This document shows positions 20,560 to 32,949 of a stretch of DNA of 64,000 bases, one piece after another (the stretch's first letter is position 1; each line of letters starts with the position of its first letter). Position numbers and translations under genes: made by a program. Origin of the DNA: Pocillopora verrucosa (taxonomy: Eukaryota; Cnidaria; Anthozoa; Scleractinia; Pocilloporidae); contig NC_089316.1 in NCBI RefSeq assembly GCF_036669915.1, positions 27,057,388 through 27,121,387 of the forward strand. The letters are read 5' to 3'. Under the pieces are notes generated by a model that saw nothing but the letters and a program-made list of their open reading frames with translations, searched no databases and was not told where the DNA came from.

Positions 20560-21760
20560 CGAGTAGACTGGAATTAAATCACCGATTGCCTTACTGATAA
20601 CCTCACTCCTCACCCCTCACCCCTCACCCCTCACCTCATCCCCTCACTCCTCACCCCTCCGCTTAGATCCATAGTTGCATGAGCATAGACTGAAAAGAAA
20701 GAAGAGGAGAATTATCAATGGCACATGTACACTTCATAGTTTGAGTAGACTTTAAAATGGTCAGCAGTCATCTGAAAGAAAACTCTTCTCACTTATTCTA
20801 TCAAAACTGATGCAGTTCAGCCCAATTCTTAGCTGGCCTCCATCTTTGTATTAATTCGTCTCCAGGACCAAAGGAAAAACCCTCATAATGAGGTTGTTAT
20901 ATGTCTCCTCTATCCACCTATCCTCTCCCTCCTCCCCCCCCTTCATGGCTCCTTTCTACATTCTCCCCCCCCCCCCTTAGTCTCTTTTATGTGGGAATCA
21001 CTGTTACTAGTTCTATGAGCTCAAACGATGTTACCTTCCACTGAATGCTCAGATATTTTGAACTTTGCAGAGCAGTCACAATTAGGTGGAGATTTTGAGC
21101 AGTGACAGCCACTTCTTTGTCGCCACCCCATGTCTCCATTGCTGGATCAGTCGGCGAACTGATGCTATCGATCTGGTTTTCCTGAAAGTTTACAAAAGAA
21201 TTGAAAGTATTATTTAAGACAGACAATATAAAATAAAACGAGACTTCACAAAAAAACCTCTTGGCATGGATTCTTTAGAGCTCATCGGAATTAAGTTATA
21301 AATATCTTCCACAAATATTCTGACGTTTTGATAAAAAATCAAGCCACTTCACATCCAGCCGATAAGAGAGATAAAGGAGAGGGAGCCTGGGCACGAGTTT
21401 GTCCAAAACGCTCCAAAAGAAGGTAGGGAGGAAGACTGATTGACCAGAAAGTGGTCACGAAGTGAGTTACTTAGAAGCAACGCACCAGAGCAACACAACC
21501 TGTAACGTGATCTTTCTTGATCGTAACCTTGGTTATTTTAACGCAGGCCTCTCTATAATTCAGACGAAGATTGTCGAAACATACAGGCTGTTGACCGGAA
21601 TCTGTCATTGAAAAAAAAAAAAAAAAAGGAACGAAAATTTTTGGCATCAACAACAGAAGTGCAGGCTGCGCTGCCTTTATTTGATCTGCGTTACTCGTAG
21701 TGTCACGCAATGCATTTTCCCGTGGAGAGCAAATAGCGTTACGGCAGTGTGACGGACAAA
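20560..21760 (-). pseudogene. Inverted, broken third copy of the DUF4773-like secreted protein gene (copy C)
   Basis: On the minus strand this matches exons 7-9 and the introns of copies A and B. The exon 7 equivalent (high end 21601) reads DSGQQPVCFD and YREACVKITK, then is cut short by a deletion that removes the last ~140 bp of the exon. The exon 8 equivalent (21035-21181) keeps its splice sites but is 147 bp instead of 145, shifting the frame just before the CxC motif. The exon 9 equivalent (20655-20689) is exactly 35 bp with intact sites. Exons 1-6 and 10-11 are not found nearby. The fragment lies head to head with copy A, whose duplicated segment starts at about 22092. It is a pseudogene, more diverged than A and B are from each other. 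Confidence 0.75.
20600..20660. repeat. GTGAGGGG minisatellite at the copy C exon 9 donor
   Basis: Plus-strand ctcacccctcacccctcacc repeats (units of about 8-9 bp) directly abut the donor side of the 35-bp exon 9 equivalent at 20655. In copies A and B the same place has a single ggggtgagac, so the array expanded from the splice donor sequence itself. Confidence 0.75.
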
Positions 21761-22091
21761 TCAGGACATGAATTAGGAAAAGTAATTATAAAGAGTAGGC
21801 TTTCTGATTTCTTATGCAGTGCTTCTCTCAGTGGAAGCTAAGGGTGCAACAGTAGCGTGACGGCCAAATTAAAAACAAAATATGTTTAAACAAACAAAAA
21901 AAAAAAACTAAAGATAGGAATGAATAAAAAGAAATGGATCGAAAAATAATTAGGAAATTGATAGGGTGGAGGGGTGGGGCAAAACCAATAAAACAGTTCC
22001 AGTAAATTATCGAGAAAATTAAAATAAGAAAAAAGAAACAAGGCCACTGAACAATTATCATGTGCCTGAAATGAGGCTGCTTCTTCCCCTG
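21761..22091. other. Spacer between inverted copy C and copy A segment
   Basis: AT-rich and without coding potential. It contains A-rich tracts near 21890-21907. It marks the junction between the head-to-head duplicates. Confidence 0.4.
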
Positions 22092-23032
22092 AAGTTCAGT
22101 TCAGTCCCTGTTCTGTTCCAAGTCGCCAGATGAAGTAATTGACCTAAAGCAGAATATATCGCGGTGACAATGATCATGTGCTTCAAATGTGATTGCTCTT
22201 TGGTAACCAGGCCAATTAAGGCCAAGCATTATAGATTACATTGTGATGTTTCGTGACAACCTTAATCTCAAAGAAAATATCTGAATAGCACGGCCGTAAA
22301 ACTTTTTAGTCTTTTGCATGTCTTTTTTAACTGTAAAATTAGTCTTCGGAGCTTTGTAGCTCAAAGAAATTTATGAAAATTTCTATCTTTTCAACCAATC
22401 AGGAAAAGTCGTAACCAGATATTACAACTGGAAAATGTTAAAACTTTTATCTGCTTGATTAATTGTACCTTCAAATTGATGAATAATTTACCCAAATCAG
22501 ATGATCACGGAAACAATAATCCTGCGCTTGAAATGTGATTGCATATAATACCGTGGAATATTTTGCGTGACTTACATAGAAAAATGACGTAATGGTGGAA
22601 TAATAAAACTTAATTTATGGCTTGGCTTACGAGCAAGTTATCTGTAGTTCGTTTGGTGCAACATTCGACAGAGAAATCAGAGAGTCTGTGATTGGAGCCT
22701 GGAGGAGAATTTTTCCCTCAGGGTTAGGGTTATTCTCTCTCTTGAACAACGGTTTAGGAATAATTTTGGAATAGAACATTTTATCGCAGTCAGGGGCCTG
22801 GATGGTTCTTTTTTAACCGCTGAGAAGCTCCGAAGCTGAATTTTATCAAACGCCACAAAATGGTAAAAATAAATGCAAAAGATTATAGGGTATTTCGGTG
22901 GTGATATCCTCCTTAAGAAGGGAATGATTGTCACGAGACATCACAAGACAATTCATAATGCATGCCCCTAATTAACCTGTGTTGAGACCTTCCAAGGTGA
23001 CGTCACAAGCTAAGGAACAATAACATTTCTAG

Positions 23033-23567
23033 CACATGATAATTGTTCCCGTTCTTCCGTTTTGGGTCAGTTATTCTAGGAACTTAGAGCATGGCCAAAT
23101 TTAACGGATGAGACAATCACCTTTCAAGAACATGATAATTATTTTTGTTTTCTTCTGTTTGGGACATACCTCAGAGAAGAGGGAATCACATTTCACGTTC
23201 CAATCAGATATCACGTCCCTATTTACAAAAAGAACAGACTCAAGAACAGTCTTTTTTTACTGGAATTGCATATAGACGATTTCGTTTGTTAATTTTATTG
23301 GGTAATATTTTGAATACTTAAAAAATATTATTTTACTTAGCTCAGAGATGTAATTCTGAAACTTCAACAAAGCCATTTAAGAAATATTTGAAAAACTTTC
23401 AAGCACATGATAGTTGTTCCCGTGATCTTCTGTTTTGGGTCAATTATTTCATTTACCAACTTGGAACATAGCTAAGTTTTAGGGGGGGAGAAACCATCAC
23501 ATTCTAGGCACATGATCATTATTACCGTAATTTTTTTTTTGGGTCAATTATTTCATTTACCAACTTG
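23033..23567 (+). promoter_or_regulatory. Four degenerate upstream repeats in the copy A promoter region
   Basis: A motif of the form cacatgataattgttcccgt followed by ttctgttttgggtcaattatttc recurs at about 23033, 23129, 23402 and 23508. The last two also share atttaccaacttgg. The final unit ends about 100 bp before the ATG. The core resembles homeobox (TAAT) and SOX-type (ATTGTT) sites, which is only a guess. The same four units lie upstream of copy B (about 32310-32845). Confidence 0.55.
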
Positions 23568-23671
23568 GGGCAACCATAGTTCAGTCACATGCTAATTGTT
23601 CAGATTTAAATAGCATTCCATGATTCTTTTTTTCATTCAGTCAGTTCGTCACAACAAGAAATCATAACACA

Positions 23672-26600
23672 ATGGGTCGCTTACTGGAGGTTATCGCATT
23701 CTTGGTGTTTTGCAACCTGGTCTACACAATGCCTGTATGGGACAACGGTATGACACTATTTTCGTTTGATAAATCGAATCGCTTGCTCGTAATACGTCTC
23801 AAATGTTACCATATTCTTTATTCTTTCTCAACATCGGACACTTGCAACATTTCAAATCATAGTGATATGCACGATGCTTAATGTGTAGAGTGTAGTCATT
23901 GTTTTAATTTATAAGACGTCGAGATATCTTCCGGGTTGAGTCGTATTCTCTCGCGCTCCGTAGGATGAAGAAAAATACGAACAACAAGCATCTCGTATTG
24001 TATGCTAAATAATCGAATGCAGAATTTTTTTTTATTTTATAAGCCTTGTAATTTAGTTTCTTTTTCTGATTTTTTGGCTTCAATTTTTCGAAATACATCC
24101 TACGACATAATATAAACTTTGTGACGATCGCATATCGAGTTCAATAGTCCTTTCTGCCGAAAATATTTTTCATTTAAAAATTCGTCCCTTACGAAGATCA
24201 TTCTACAGGACTTGGACAAATCAATGTTTGGATCGTTCAGCGTGGCCATTATGTTGTTCCGCTTTTCGTCGGTATTTTTGCCCTGATCTACGGTGTACTA
24301 CCGTTGCATATTTTGGGCGTTGCTGCCCCCACATAGTAAAATGGCTTAGTAATGGGATAATAAAACCTAATTTATGGTTTAGACTGGATCCTCAAGGAGG
24401 ACTGGAATTTTAACCTTAATTAGTCCTTCGCTAGGGAAATGGTTTCGGAATCATTTCACCACTCCCCCTTCTATTGGAAGGCCTGATACTCAGATCAGCC
24501 TCTTCTCAATAAAAGGCACCCAGATATCTTCATATAAGTTCTTGGTAACGATTTCCCCTCATAGAGAGTGCGTAACAGATTCGAAGCCCTTTAATCTAAC
24601 ATGGAGAATCTTTTCGCAGAAGAGGAAGCGGATTTCAGTCCGTCTTCAGTTGAGATTATCCACCGCCGCTGCAGCTGTTCTGATCATCATCAAAAGTGTG
24701 GCTGCTGCCTTCAAATCAGGGCACCTGCATTCCAAAATTATGAAGAAGCAGATGGTAAGTATGAGAAAAATGATTATTTCGGATGCCATAGACTCCTTAC
24801 GAACTCTAAACTCAGACGAACCTGGAAACTAACGGTAGGCGTAAGGTGACGTCAAGCAAGGAGCCAGATCACAATGGTCGTACCTTTCAGGGGAGGGGAG
24901 GACTGACGCATTTAGAATTGAAATATTCTACCAAATACCGCACGTATCATGTGTAAATCTAATTATCAAAGAGTGGGTGTCAGTCTCGAATATTCGAGGA
25001 AGAGAAAATGGTAAAGCAAATGACTATTTCATTTTCTCTTCAACGAATGTGGCTTTTACCACATGTTGAGCTTTCTTTGGTATTCAAAGTGAGATATAGA
25101 TTCCATGTTGACGCGCGTCTGTTCAGTTGTAGATCACAGATCACATTGGAATATGGTAAGCATAAAAAATTGGCGCATGAGGTGCAGCCAAGTGTGTTAC
25201 TGTTGTTCTTACCCCATTTTTATGTCATCTGTGATCTCTTACTGAACAGACTCACAGCATCAAAGAATCAATTTGTTTCATGATCAAAAGCAAAATGTTG
25301 TTAATGGTGAGGTCATTTATGCATCTTTCCTCTGATAGATAATAAGTAAGAACCAATCAAATTTCTTGAATAATTCAACTTATCGTATGATTTTTTTATT
25401 TGACTTTTTACAGTGTGTATGAACTCGTCTTTTACCACGTCGCCATTGGTGAGCTTCGCTTCAGTTTTTTTCCTAATTTTGATGATTTTCTGATGACGTG
25501 ATTTTTGTCAAATTTTTTGGATGATTTTAAGTTCAAAGCTAAAAGAAAGAACTAAACATTTGATGATGGAGGATTTTAAACTTACCACAATGCATTGCGT
25601 TACAGGCGGTGGACTTTCTCATGACGTGGAACAAACGTGAGGTTTTAAACCGCACCATATCAGGTAGGAACATTTACCTTGGTTTCCTGGTGACTTTGTT
25701 TTGAGTCCTCAGGCAGCATTTCGTGAGGCGATCCGTAGGCAAGTTTTTTTTTAAGTTTGCTTCTGTTTTTGAGCGCAAAACATCTTGGTTTAATTTTTTC
25801 AACGACAGATTCCCGTCCACAGCCTGTATGTTTTGACATTCCTCTTCCGAATTATGGAAAGGCCTGCGTTAAATTTACCAAGAATACAATCGAGAAAGAT
25901 CACATTAGATGGTGTGCGGCTCTGGAATTTGAACCGAAGCACAACGGAAGAGACATTCCTCTTGGCTGTTTCTTCTTCAGGGGTGGGGAAGGGCACGGAG
26001 TGGAAATGGGAACCTTTTTGGATCCTGTGTCGTTTATTTCCCTACTGGAAGATGTCTTTCAAGCATCAAAGGTTGTTATTACCTCACATGTGATTCGTTT
26101 GACTTACCATTAAGCTTCTTAGTAACTCACCTCGTGACTACTTTCTGGTCAATCATTCTTTCACTGTACCTTCTTTTGAAAAGTTTTGGTGAGTAAACTC
26201 GAGCCCTGGCTCCCTCTTCTTTACCTTCAACGACAAAGGAGGCAAAGAAGAAAGAGACTGGGAAGGAGGATAGATGCGAAGTGACTTAATTTTTTCCAAA
26301 ACGTCAATATATTTGTGGGGGATATTTGTGACTTAATTCTAATGAGCTTTAAGGAAATCCATGACGAAAAATTTTCTGTGATGTTCCACTTCAGTTTTTC
26401 ATCTTAAACAATATTTTCAATTCTTTTGCAAACTATCAGAAAAACCAGATCGATAGCACCAGTTCGCTGACTGGTCCAGCATTGGAAACATGGAATGGTG
26501 ACAAGAACGGATGTCAGTGCTCAAAGTTTCCGCCTGAATGTGAATGCTCCCTCAGAATCCAAATATTTGGAATAAAATTGGAAGGTAATATCGTTTGAGC

Positions 26601-28093
26601 TCACAGAACCTAGTAACACCAACAAGGAAACTAAGGGAGTGGGAGAAGAGAGAAAATGAACAACGAGGGTGGGGTGGACGGGTAGCGTGATAGAGGAGCC
26701 ATATAACATCCTCACTCTGAGGGTTTTTTTTTCGTCCAGGGAACTAGTTTATACAGAGATAGAGGCCAGTCAATACCTGAGCTGAACTGCACCATTTTTA
26801 GAGAAAAATATGAAGAGTTTTCCATCTGATTGCCGCTGATCATTTTAAAGTATACTCAAATTATGAACTGCGCACACACCGTAGCTACATCTCTTTATTT
26901 TGCTTTATTTTCTTTCAGCCTCTGTTAGTGCAAGCATGGATCCAGACGGAGGGGTGAGACAATCAGTGACTGAATTTAGTGCTAGTCTGCATTTCTATGC
27001 GCCTTCTTTTCTCCTCTACTTTTCCTCTTTTCCTCAACTTCTTTCCTCATTCCTTCCATTCTTTTCCCCTGTTATTTCTCCTTATCGAAATTCAACCATT
27101 TAACGAGAGACCTCCGTTCAAGGAGCACCCTCGGGACTAGGAAAGTTGTCCCCTGGCCAGAGGTGTCCTTTTCGACAAGGTACCGGATAACAAGGTTATA
27201 CGATGGAACCTCCTTTCCGGGAACACCCGTATGACTACGAAAAGTGTCCCTTGAATACAAGAGTCTCTTGAATGAAAGTCATGGTCTTTTTTAAATTCCT
27301 TTTTTTTTCTTACGTGTCCATCAGACCATGGTTTTATTCCCCAAACTAGAAGTGTCCCCTATGTGGATTCTTCCTGAAAGAACAGATTCCACTGCAGTTA
27401 ATAACTCAGGTTTTCAATACTTTTTTTGTCATCTGTCAGGGATTTGATCTTAAAATGGTTGTCAATGGTCATATTATTTTCGACCAAAAGATATCTGGTG
27501 AGTAAAAGTTAGCAAAATATCTCGAAAATACGTTTGTATTACTGCTTGGCTTATCCATTGAAAGACCCTTAAAAATTTCATTCCGTGAAATGTTTAGTTA
27601 TTAGTAGACCTGAATGACTTTGATTAAAAACAGTGGTCTTGCGATGATCAGCGAGTTACTCTGCTGTGAAAATTCGCTCTAACTCAGTCAACTTATCTGG
27701 ATCTGTTTCTTGCTTTCTGGTCACGGACATGTCGCCCCATAGTAAGTTCGCCTCTTTCAAGTTCGCCCCAGCCAGGAAATCGAATACAGAAGTTCGGTGT
27801 TCAGCCCTTTTATTTTCGAATTTGTGATGCGGCAAAACATCAGTGTTTCTTGGCTTGTTTTAGACCGTTTCGATCACTTTCAGAACTTCAAATTCTCAAT
27901 GAAACTAGGTCAGGCATGAAAACTTTTGTAACTTTAAAAACTGACGTCTTCCGATGTTTTCCAACAAGGAACGTGTTACTAACTTTTGTTGCTGTGTTTG
28001 TCACTGATGGTCCTTGCGTTCTAATTGGCTCTTAGAATTGTAATTTATTAGAGAATCACATCATTTTATGCTCTGAGTTATGAAGGAACACTG

Positions 28094-28126
<33 letters not shown>

Positions 28127-28668
28127 AAAACAACAATCCGATTGATTTCAGCAGTCCGATTTTTAATCAAATCGCACTGATTTTTGCTCTATATGACGGC
28201 TCTTTTCATTCCACTTTTACAGCAAACTAGCCAGTGAAACGATAAGACAAAAATTCTATACTTGATAGGTGATCAAATGATAAGATCCTAGAACAGATAT
28301 AAGAAAGTAGCAAATGGACTCCGTGTCGTGCAAGTTTAGTCTGAAATAATTTTTGTGATTTCAAATCGAGCTCGTTCCAATTTTGAAATCACACAAATGA
28401 TTTTAAACCAAATTGTACTCCGCTCAGTTCAATTATCATTGTAATTGGTTTTGACATTTTATTTTTAGTTGAAAACCCACCACCAATTTGCCACGACGTA
28501 ACTGTTTTCGATGTTACATTGAATGCATGCATTAAGCTCACTGATGTCTCGCTGAAACCCGGTCACATGGGCGCATGCTTGGAAGTGGACGTAGACTCGT
28601 ATGCCTTTCACCTGGGATGTTTTTACATGGCGACCTACAGGGATCTGAGAATCATTCTGGTAGAATAG
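23672..28668 (+). CDS. Secreted cysteine-rich protein with two DUF4773-like domains (copy A)
   Basis: Eleven exons join in phase: 23672-23747, 24209-24292, 24620-24754, 25090-25155, 25414-25448, 25606-25663, 25809-26071, 26440-26584, 26919-26953, 27440-27497, 28469-28668 (384 aa). Exon 1 encodes a signal peptide (MGRLLEVIAFLVFCNLVYTM). Domain 1 has RCSCSDHHQKCGCCLQI, then SRPQPVCFDIPLPNYGKAC and LGCF. Domain 2 has GCQCSKFPPECECSLRI, VNGHIIFDQKIS, NPPPICHDV and HLGCFYM. The CxC...CxC(C) start, the NPPPIC-type block and the final GCF resemble DUF4773 domains of secreted animal proteins; function is unknown. Both domains use 35-bp and 58-bp exons in matching phases, so the gene arose by internal duplication. 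Exon 2 (84 bp, phase 1-1, hydrophobic) could be skipped without changing frame. The exon 7 donor (AAG|gttgtt) is weak. A polyadenylation signal lies at 28806. Confidence 0.75.
28095..28127. repeat. (CAA)n microsatellite in copy A intron 10
   Basis: About ten caa units lie within the intron block that copy B lacks. Confidence 0.9.
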
Positions 28669-28805
28669 AATTATTGTGCGCCATACGACTGACGGGATAG
28701 ATAAGGCAGTTACTGGAAGCACTTAGCCACTATATTCTCTTAGGCAATGTGAACAAGTTGAGTATTAATGTTATTCCAGCTAGGAGTGACGACTTAAACA
28801 ATGAA

Positions 28806-28811
28806 AATAAA
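28806..28811 (+). terminator. Polyadenylation signal of copy A
   Basis: AATAAA 138 bp downstream of the stop codon. The matching signal of copy B lies at 37495-37500. Confidence 0.6.
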
Positions 28812-29129
28812 ATGCAATTTTGGTTTAAGTCGATGCAGGGCTTAATAAATTATGAAAAACTTGAAATTTAATCTGTAAGATGAAATTTTGGCATCGAGAA
28901 TGTATTCTTGACAGTGTAGATTACAGTGGACGTAGATAGACAATAAAAGCGGTGTTCAGTTGGTATCCATTCCACCTGCTTTTTGTTTTTTTTTTTTATG
29001 TTCCGTTCACAAGGTTTTCAAATTTGAACGCTTAGTCCTGTAATTCTTTTCCTTAAAGGTCAGATCGAATGCCTTTAGAAATATGGAGCTTTTGAAACGT
29101 GTTCTTTAATAGGCCATTTCCACATTTGC

Positions 29130-30144
29130 TGCAGCTTTCTTGCCTAAATCGAACAGTTCTGTTTTTTGCATTCTTTAGCGCCATCACTTAGCTAAATATC
29201 TCTCTCCCACAAATATTTCTTCAGTATCCCACACTAATTTCGAGAAATTTTCTAATTTGCACTACCAAAGCTCTTTATTCTCTGTACCGATGAAAGCGAC
29301 TTCACACTTAGCCTCGTAATTTCGGCACCAGATCTCTCAACCGCGAGAACTTAGAAATGGCCTATCATCTCAGGCTTCACTGAGAATGCGACATCTAAGC
29401 TGAAGCCTAACAACAACCTTCAGTTATAACCGAAGCTCTCAACCTGAGAACCTTTATTATGGATTACCTCATGACATCTCGTGACAGTCATTCCCTTCTC
29501 AAGAAGAAGATTTCGGAATACCACCACCGAAAACCACTGTGGTCTTTTGCATGTATTTTTACCATTTCGCAACGCTTCTGTAAATGTGAAGATGGTGAAT
29601 TTTAAACAACTTTCCTGAATCAATGACGACATTATCAATGCTACTAATAAACGTGACTATGAGCTTAAAAGAGCGCTTAAATCGGACTCTTCAGACGACT
29701 AGTAGAAATACAAACGCATGAAATTCATAAGAGAGCAGCGAGAAATTATTTTACAAGCAGACAGAGAAACACCTTCGATAACTCTTTTTCTTTACCTAAA
29801 TTGGCCTCTTTTCATTATACTCTGTGTCAATACTAAAACCAGTATTGACACAGGGCACACACCAAAGGGTTCCAGGACCGATAATTCGGAATTATGAGTT
29901 ATTTAATGTTTTTATCACATAGGAATTTCATCAGAATATTTTTATTCGTTAGTTATGTGGAAATTTATATTCAACATGCGCGAGATCCTTCTAAATGAGC
30001 TTGTTACACAGGAAAATATTGGAATAAACCAAAAATAATGAACCGGATAGACGCTGATCGCAATCGAGACGATCTTCAAGTGTAAAATTGAGGATAAATT
30101 TTTGCAGATACACAAAATTTTGACGTGGTCCTTTTAAATACCCA
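29130..30144. other. Intergenic stretch between the duplicated segments
   Basis: No gene seen. It contains one perfect hairpin (29822-29853), listed separately. Confidence 0.4.
29822..29853. repeat. Perfect 13-bp-stem hairpin
   Basis: ctgtgtcaatact (29822-29834) and agtattgacacag (29841-29853) are exact reverse complements around aaaacc. No transposon context is recognised. Confidence 0.8.
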
Positions 30145-30805
30145 CCCAGGTAGGTGAGGTAACCCGCCTAGCCGTGGTCGAAAAAATAAAACGCGTTTAC
30201 ATGCAATCTTAAAACCACGGGGTGCTGGGGTGAGGTTTCTTGAGGTTGTTGGTGCGCTTGCAATTAAGGAGTTTGAGCAGAGGCGCCCCAAGCTCACATC
30301 TCGAAAAAGACGAAAGATTAATTATCGGATACATATGTATTTATTCATGAAAGCGCACGCGTTATGTTATGTTACGCGGTGTTTGGTTTCGCGAGAAACC
30401 GTTGACTTAATACTTTATACGGAATAGTTTGGGAAACCAAATATGGTCGATTTACAACGCTAAATATTCCGAAATGTGAACATTTTACACTCCTTGTGTG
30501 TCTGTTGCGGTTTCTGGTGGTTTCTGCCATGAGACGGCTAGGAAATGTACAAAGTTTTAAAACATACATGTTTCGCTTTTGAGCTTTTTGCCATGAATGC
30601 GACTCCGGCTAGGCGGGTTACCCCACCTTGACACGTTTACATGGCAAATTGTCACCCCGGCTGACAGGGTTACCCTACCTGGCAGACCGGGCAACCCGCC
30701 TAGGCGGGTCACCCCACCTATCATGTAAACGTGATCAAGATAAAATAAGAAACTATATGGACAGGCGGGTTACCCCACCTAGGCGGGTTACCTCACCTAC
30801 CTGGG
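30145..30805. mobile_element. MITE-like element with 26-bp terminal inverted repeats
   Basis: The left end 30145-30170 (cccaggtaggtgaggtaacc and six more bases) is the exact reverse complement of 30780-30805. The inside is full of aggcgggttacccc units in both orientations (for example 30606-30625, 30691-30712, 30763-30780) and twice shows cgtttacatg. The length is about 661 bp and there is no coding frame of its own. A non-autonomous DNA element is the best explanation. Candidate target duplications were not clear. Confidence 0.75.
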
Positions 30806-31556
30806 GTCCCCCACCTCCAAGTTAACAGGCCCTTAAAGTCAATTAGAAGTTTGTACTTTCCTGTTAGAAAATAATCTTTAAAATGCGCCTCTCTGTCAAC
30901 AAAATATGCGAAAGTGATTGAAAAATCTAGGACTAATGATACCTTTCCAGCCCTTAGTTGGGATTTAAAATTAACACTTTAATTTTTTCATGTTTGGTTA
31001 TTTATTTATTTTATTTATCTTTTGTGTATGTATCGATTAAAAAAAACATTTTCAAAGTTTCTTATGTGATTTAACACCATGCAAAGTGAAAATCTTTGCT
31101 TTGTATTTTCATACGACTCACAAGTTAAAGGCATTTGTGGAAAGAAGTGAAACACCATCTCATAAAAACGGCTTTTTCGACACACAAACGAGAAATGAGC
31201 AAAAATTCGTCCGAAGTTGGTGTCGTGATTTCTTGAAAACTATGTGGTAAACATTCGAATTTGAAAACCATGTGAATGATACGTGAAAAATGGAAAAAAA
31301 AAAAGGGAAAAAAAACCAGGTGAGTGGAATAGACCTTAAAAGTAAACATCGTTTTCATTATCATTCTTCGCTCATTGAAACTAACAAAAACACATTCTCG
31401 AGCATATTACATATTTTATTTTTTCATGATTCATCACGTAAAATGGCACTTAACTATTTTTATTTAAGTCGTCAATCTTGGCTGAAACAACGTTAAGACT
31501 GAACTTTTCATTTTAACATCCCTCGGGCAACCCACGAACATTTGACCGTCGCGTAA
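30806..31556. other. Intergenic stretch, nothing recognised
   Basis: AT-rich sequence before the copy B duplicated segment. Short frames here have no protein-like features. Confidence 0.4.
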
Positions 31557-31592
31557 AGTTCAGTTCAGTCCCGGTTCTGTTCCAAGTCGCGA

Positions 31593-31657
31593 GATGAAGT
31601 AACTGACCCAGAGCAGAACATATCCGATATATTCTGCTCTGGGTCAATTACTTCATC
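31593..31657. repeat. 65-bp near-perfect palindrome at the edge of copy B
   Basis: Arms 31593-31624 and 31626-31657 are 32 bp each, with two mismatches and a single central base. Copy A has only one arm-like sequence here (from about 22126), so the second arm was created in copy B or lost from copy A. Confidence 0.85.
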
Positions 31658-32949
31658 CCGTGCTTCAAATGTGATTGCTCTTTGGTAACCAGGCCAATTA
31701 AGGCCAAGCATTAGGGATTACCTTGTGATGTTTCGTGACAGCCTTAATCTCAAAGAAGAAAATATCTGAATAGCGCTGCCGTAAAACTTTGAAGTCTTTT
31801 GCATGTCTTTTCTTACCGTAAAATTAAGCTTTAGAGCTTTGTAGCTCAGGGGAATTTATGAAAATTTCTATCCTTTCAATTAATCAGGAAAAGTCATTAC
31901 CAAATATTACAACTGGAAATTTTTATCTGCTTGATTAATTGTACCTTCAAATTGATGAATAATTCACCCAAATCAGATGATCACGGAAACAATAATCCTG
32001 CGCTTGAAATGTGACTGCATATAATACCGTGGAATATTTTGCGTGACGTGTTGCCCTTACATAGAAAAATGACGTAATGATGGAATAATAAAACTTAATT
32101 TATGGCTTGGCTGAATTTTATCAAACGCCACAAAATGGTAAAAATAAATGCAAAAGATTATAGGGTATTTCGGTGGTGATATCCTCCTTAAGAAGGGAAT
32201 GATTGTCACGAGACATCACAAGACAATTCATAATGCATGCCTCTAATTAACCTGTGTTGAGACCTTCCAAGGTGACATCACAAGGAACAATAACATTTCT
32301 AGCACATGATAATTGTTCCCGTTCTTCCGTTTTGGGTCAGTTATTCTAGGAACTTAGAACATGGCCAAATTTAACGGATGAAACAATCACCTTTCAAGAA
32401 CATGATAATCATTTTTGTTTTCTTCTGTTTGGGACATACCTCAGAGAAGAGGGAATCACATTTCACGTTCCAATCAGATATCACGTCCCTATTTACAAAA
32501 AGAACAGACTCAAGAACAGTTTTTTTTACTGCAATTGCATATAGACGATTTTGTTTGTTAATTTTATTGGGTAATTTTTTGAATACTTGAAAAAAAATTA
32601 TTTTACTTAGCTCCAGAGATATAATTCTGAAACTTCAACAAAGCTATTTAAGAAATATTTGGAAAACTTTCAAGCACATGATAGTTGTTCCCGTGATCTT
32701 CTGTTTTGGGTCAATTATTTCATTTACCAACTTGGAACATAGCTAAGTTTTAGGGGTGGGGGGGGAGAAACCATCACATTCTAGGCACATGATCATTATT
32801 ACCGTAATTTTTTGTTTTGGGTCAATTATTTCATTTACCAACTTGGGGCAACCATAGTTCAGTCACATGCTAATTGTTCAGATTTAAATAACGTTCCATG
32901 ATTCTTTTTTTCATTCAGTCAGTTCGTCACAACAAGAAATCACAACACA

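Larger units (their letters stand above)
22092..29129. repeat. Duplicated segment, copy A (~7.0 kb)
   Basis: From agttcagttcagtccctgtt to the block ccatttccacatttg, this segment aligns nearly throughout with 31557-37830 in the same orientation. Introns and flanks are as similar as exons, which shows a recent segmental duplication. Copy A has two extra blocks: about 200 bp around 22630-22840, and about 570 bp inside intron 10 (27803-28370) that includes a (CAA)n tract. Confidence 0.9.

Noticed and set aside
22715..22735. Telomere-like ttagggtta
   Set aside because: Only two units, too short to mean anything.
24228..24413. Frames duplicated at 24228 and 33505 (61 codons)
   Set aside because: Identical frames in both copies only reflect the recent duplication. 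They overlap exon 2 in a different frame and run into the intron.
30628..30825. 65-codon arginine/proline-rich frame
   Set aside because: It is a translation of the GGCGGGTTACCCC units of the MITE-like element.
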